From an uncultured Bdellovibrionales bacterium (GTDB lineage Bacteria; Bdellovibrionota; Bdellovibrionia; Bdellovibrionales; JAMPXM01): 6,287 bases of DNA. The stretch is from positions 1-6,287 of the forward strand of contig CALBDW010000078.1 in the NCBI GenBank assembly GCA_937927435.1, in the 5' to 3' direction. Of the stretch, positions 5,023-6,287 are shown in pieces. Position 1 is the first letter of the stretch. Each line of letters opens with the position of its first letter. The translations under genes and the position numbers were made by a program. The notes under the pieces are model-generated. The model made no database searches, was not told the origin of the DNA, and saw only the letters and a program-made list of their open reading frames with translations.

Positions 5023-6287
5023 GTCCGGATGAGGTCTTCGAAGCCCGCGCGCTTTTAAAACCGCCCGCTCGTATACCGGATGGAGATGAACGAGCGGGTG
5101 TGGATATGGGGGCGGCGGCTTTCTCCCGTTGGTTGGGAGAGAAACTTCTTGCCCGGCTTTCCCGTCATTCGGAGTGGCTTGTTGCCGAGCCGGTTGTTCT
5201 CGGCAGCTGGGCTCGCGGCGAGTTGAGCCCGAAGTCGGATATCGATCTCCTTTTTTGCGGCCCCGAAGAGGTTGTACGAAGGCTTGTTGAGGGTTTCGCG
5301 CACGAAGGCTTGAAGATTCGTTATCGCGTTCCCGAAGATCCCGAGGACTGGACCAAAGGGGTTGAACCGTTTGATATCGTGGCGCTCTTTTCTGCGGTTC
5401 CACTCACAGAAGGTGCGAAAGGGAAGCTGGATAGTCAGCTGGCAAAGTTGCGGAAGAGGGGAAAATCTTTCCGTCGCGAGCTCTTGCGGGCGATGCGACT
5501 GGAAAGACGGGCGCGTTCGGAGCGCTACGACTCGATCACGAATTTTCTTGAGCCGAACATCAAATTCGGGCCGGGCGGATTGCGCGATCTCGAGCAGGCT
5601 TTGATCGCGCGAAGGCTTTTCCCCGAGCGTTTCGGAGACGAGGCGGAACATGCGCTCAAGGTCCTCGAGTACTACAAGAACTTTTTTCTCTTAATCCGCG
5701 CCAAACTTCATCTTTCCGATGGTGGGGGCGATGTTTTGTCGGCCCCTGAGCAAAAACCGATTGCGGATTGGTTCGGCTACAAGGATCCGAAAGATTTCAT
5801 GCGCGAGGTTCAAAAGGGTCTGTCTCGCGTGAGCTTTTATGCGGATTGGACGTTTGAGCAGGCGAGCGCGTCACCTTCCCGCTTGGAAGAAGTCAGAGTC
5901 CGAAGACTGAACTCGGTCGATGCGTTGTTTTCGGCTCTGCTTGCAGACCCCTCCTTGCTGATGCAAAAGCGCGTGCGTTCGCAGGCAGACTCCGTCTTCG
6001 CTCAGGTTGAGCGAACGCCGTCGCTTGAACGTAAAATCGGCTTGTTTGTGACCCGTCTTCTGGATCCTCTTGAGCCCGAAGGGCCTTTGGTCGCGTTCTT
6101 CCGTTCGCGTCTGATCGACCATTGTGTTCCGGAATTCAGGCGCGTAGTCGGGTGGGTGCAGCACGACCAATATCATCGTTACAGCGTTGACGCGCATCTT
6201 CTTCAAGTGATCCGGGAACTCAAACGAATCTGCTCGCGGCCGAGCCGGGCCGGGCGTTTGGCGGGACTCGTGCGCGGCTTAAGCGAA
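5001..6287 (+). CDS. glnD: [Protein-PII] uridylyltransferase / uridylyl-removing enzyme, N-terminal half, cut by the window end
   Basis: GlnD senses glutamine and adds or removes UMP on PII proteins, controlling nitrogen metabolism. The frame is open through 429 codons to the last base, so the gene is partial; E. coli GlnD is about 890 residues. The nucleotidyltransferase motif is GSWARGELSPKSDID (68-82), with metal-binding D80 and D82. NFLEPNIKFGPGGLRDLEQA (181-200) matches the family's NLEPDIK-PGGLRDI block. GWVQHDQYHRYSVDAHLL (384-401) matches the entry to the HD (uridylyl-removing) domain. The HD metal residues and ACT domains would lie beyond the window. The part between the active site and PGGLRD is divergent: the usual GHSVRT is not seen, and D125 in PFDIVALF is the likely third catalytic acid. 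ATG 5001 lies within the end of mutS, with no clear Shine-Dalgarno sequence; TTG 5019, overlapping the mutS stop, is an alternative. Expression is probably coupled to mutS. Confidence 0.9.
   Translation, partial: MATKSFLSPDEVFEARALLKPPARIPDGDERAGVDMGAAAFSRWLGEKLLARLSRHSEWLVAEPVVLGSWARGELSPKSDIDLLFCGPEEVVRRLVEGFAHEGLKIRYRVPEDPEDWTKGVEPFDIVALFSAVPLTEGAKGKLDSQLAKLRKRGKSFRRELLRAMRLERRARSERYDSITNFLEPNIKFGPGGLRDLEQALIARRLFPERFGDEAEHALKVLEYYKNFFLLIRAKLHLSDGGGDVLSAPEQKPIADWFGYKDPKDFMREVQKGLSRVSFYADWTFEQASASPSRLEEVRVRRLNSVDALFSALLADPSLLMQKRVRSQADSVFAQVERTPSLERKIGLFVTRLLDPLEPEGPLVAFFRSRLIDHCVPEFRRVVGWVQHDQYHRYSVDAHLLQVIRELKRICSRPSRAGRLAGLVRGLSE

Noticed and set aside
1..6287. A novel multi-gene system such as defence, secretion or biosynthesis
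   Set aside because: The three larger genes are standard housekeeping enzymes of unrelated pathways and the fourth is a stand-alone lipoprotein; nothing supports a new system in this window.

Overview
The window is an ordinary-looking bacterial housekeeping stretch, with all convincing genes on the plus strand. It suggests a Gram-negative, diderm bacterium of the former Deltaproteobacteria, possibly Bdellovibrionota. The evidence is an Mpl-type murein-recycling ligase whose N-terminal motif (HLMGICGTAMASLAGLLKDR) looks like that group, a small lipoprotein with a Cys-Gly-Ser/Gly-rich mature N-terminus, and a GlnD/PII nitrogen-signalling gene. The taxonomic call is an inference from remembered family features, not from a search.

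Layout. Positions 2-1483 encode Mpl (UDP-MurNAc:tripeptide ligase), whose true start probably lies before the window. A 185-base gap follows, with a possible two-tier hairpin just before the ribosome binding site of a 159-residue lipoprotein (1669-2148) that I cannot assign to a named family. It ends at a strong Rho-independent terminator (2172-2214). A roughly 320-base non-coding region then carries a small hairpin and a 12-bp perfect inverted repeat whose arms are 71 bases apart (2311-2405). The right arm abuts a good Shine-Dalgarno sequence serving a 21-codon leader ORF (2417-2482). That ORF overlaps the mutS start (2473), and mutS (2473-5022) overlaps glnD (5001 to the window end, incomplete) by 22 bases.

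How the genes relate. Mpl recycles cell-wall peptide, MutS recognises DNA mismatches and GlnD senses glutamine and modifies PII. They share no pathway. mutS and glnD look transcriptionally and translationally coupled: neither has a clear Shine-Dalgarno sequence of its own, and each start lies inside the preceding reading frame. The lipoprotein is its own unit, closed by its terminator.

I found no mobile element with a transposase, no CRISPR array, no tRNA or rRNA, and no defence or biosynthetic system. The points most worth a second look are the leader ORF and inverted repeat ahead of mutS, the duplicated and partly eroded cysteine module in the lipoprotein, and the divergent nucleotidyltransferase domain of GlnD.
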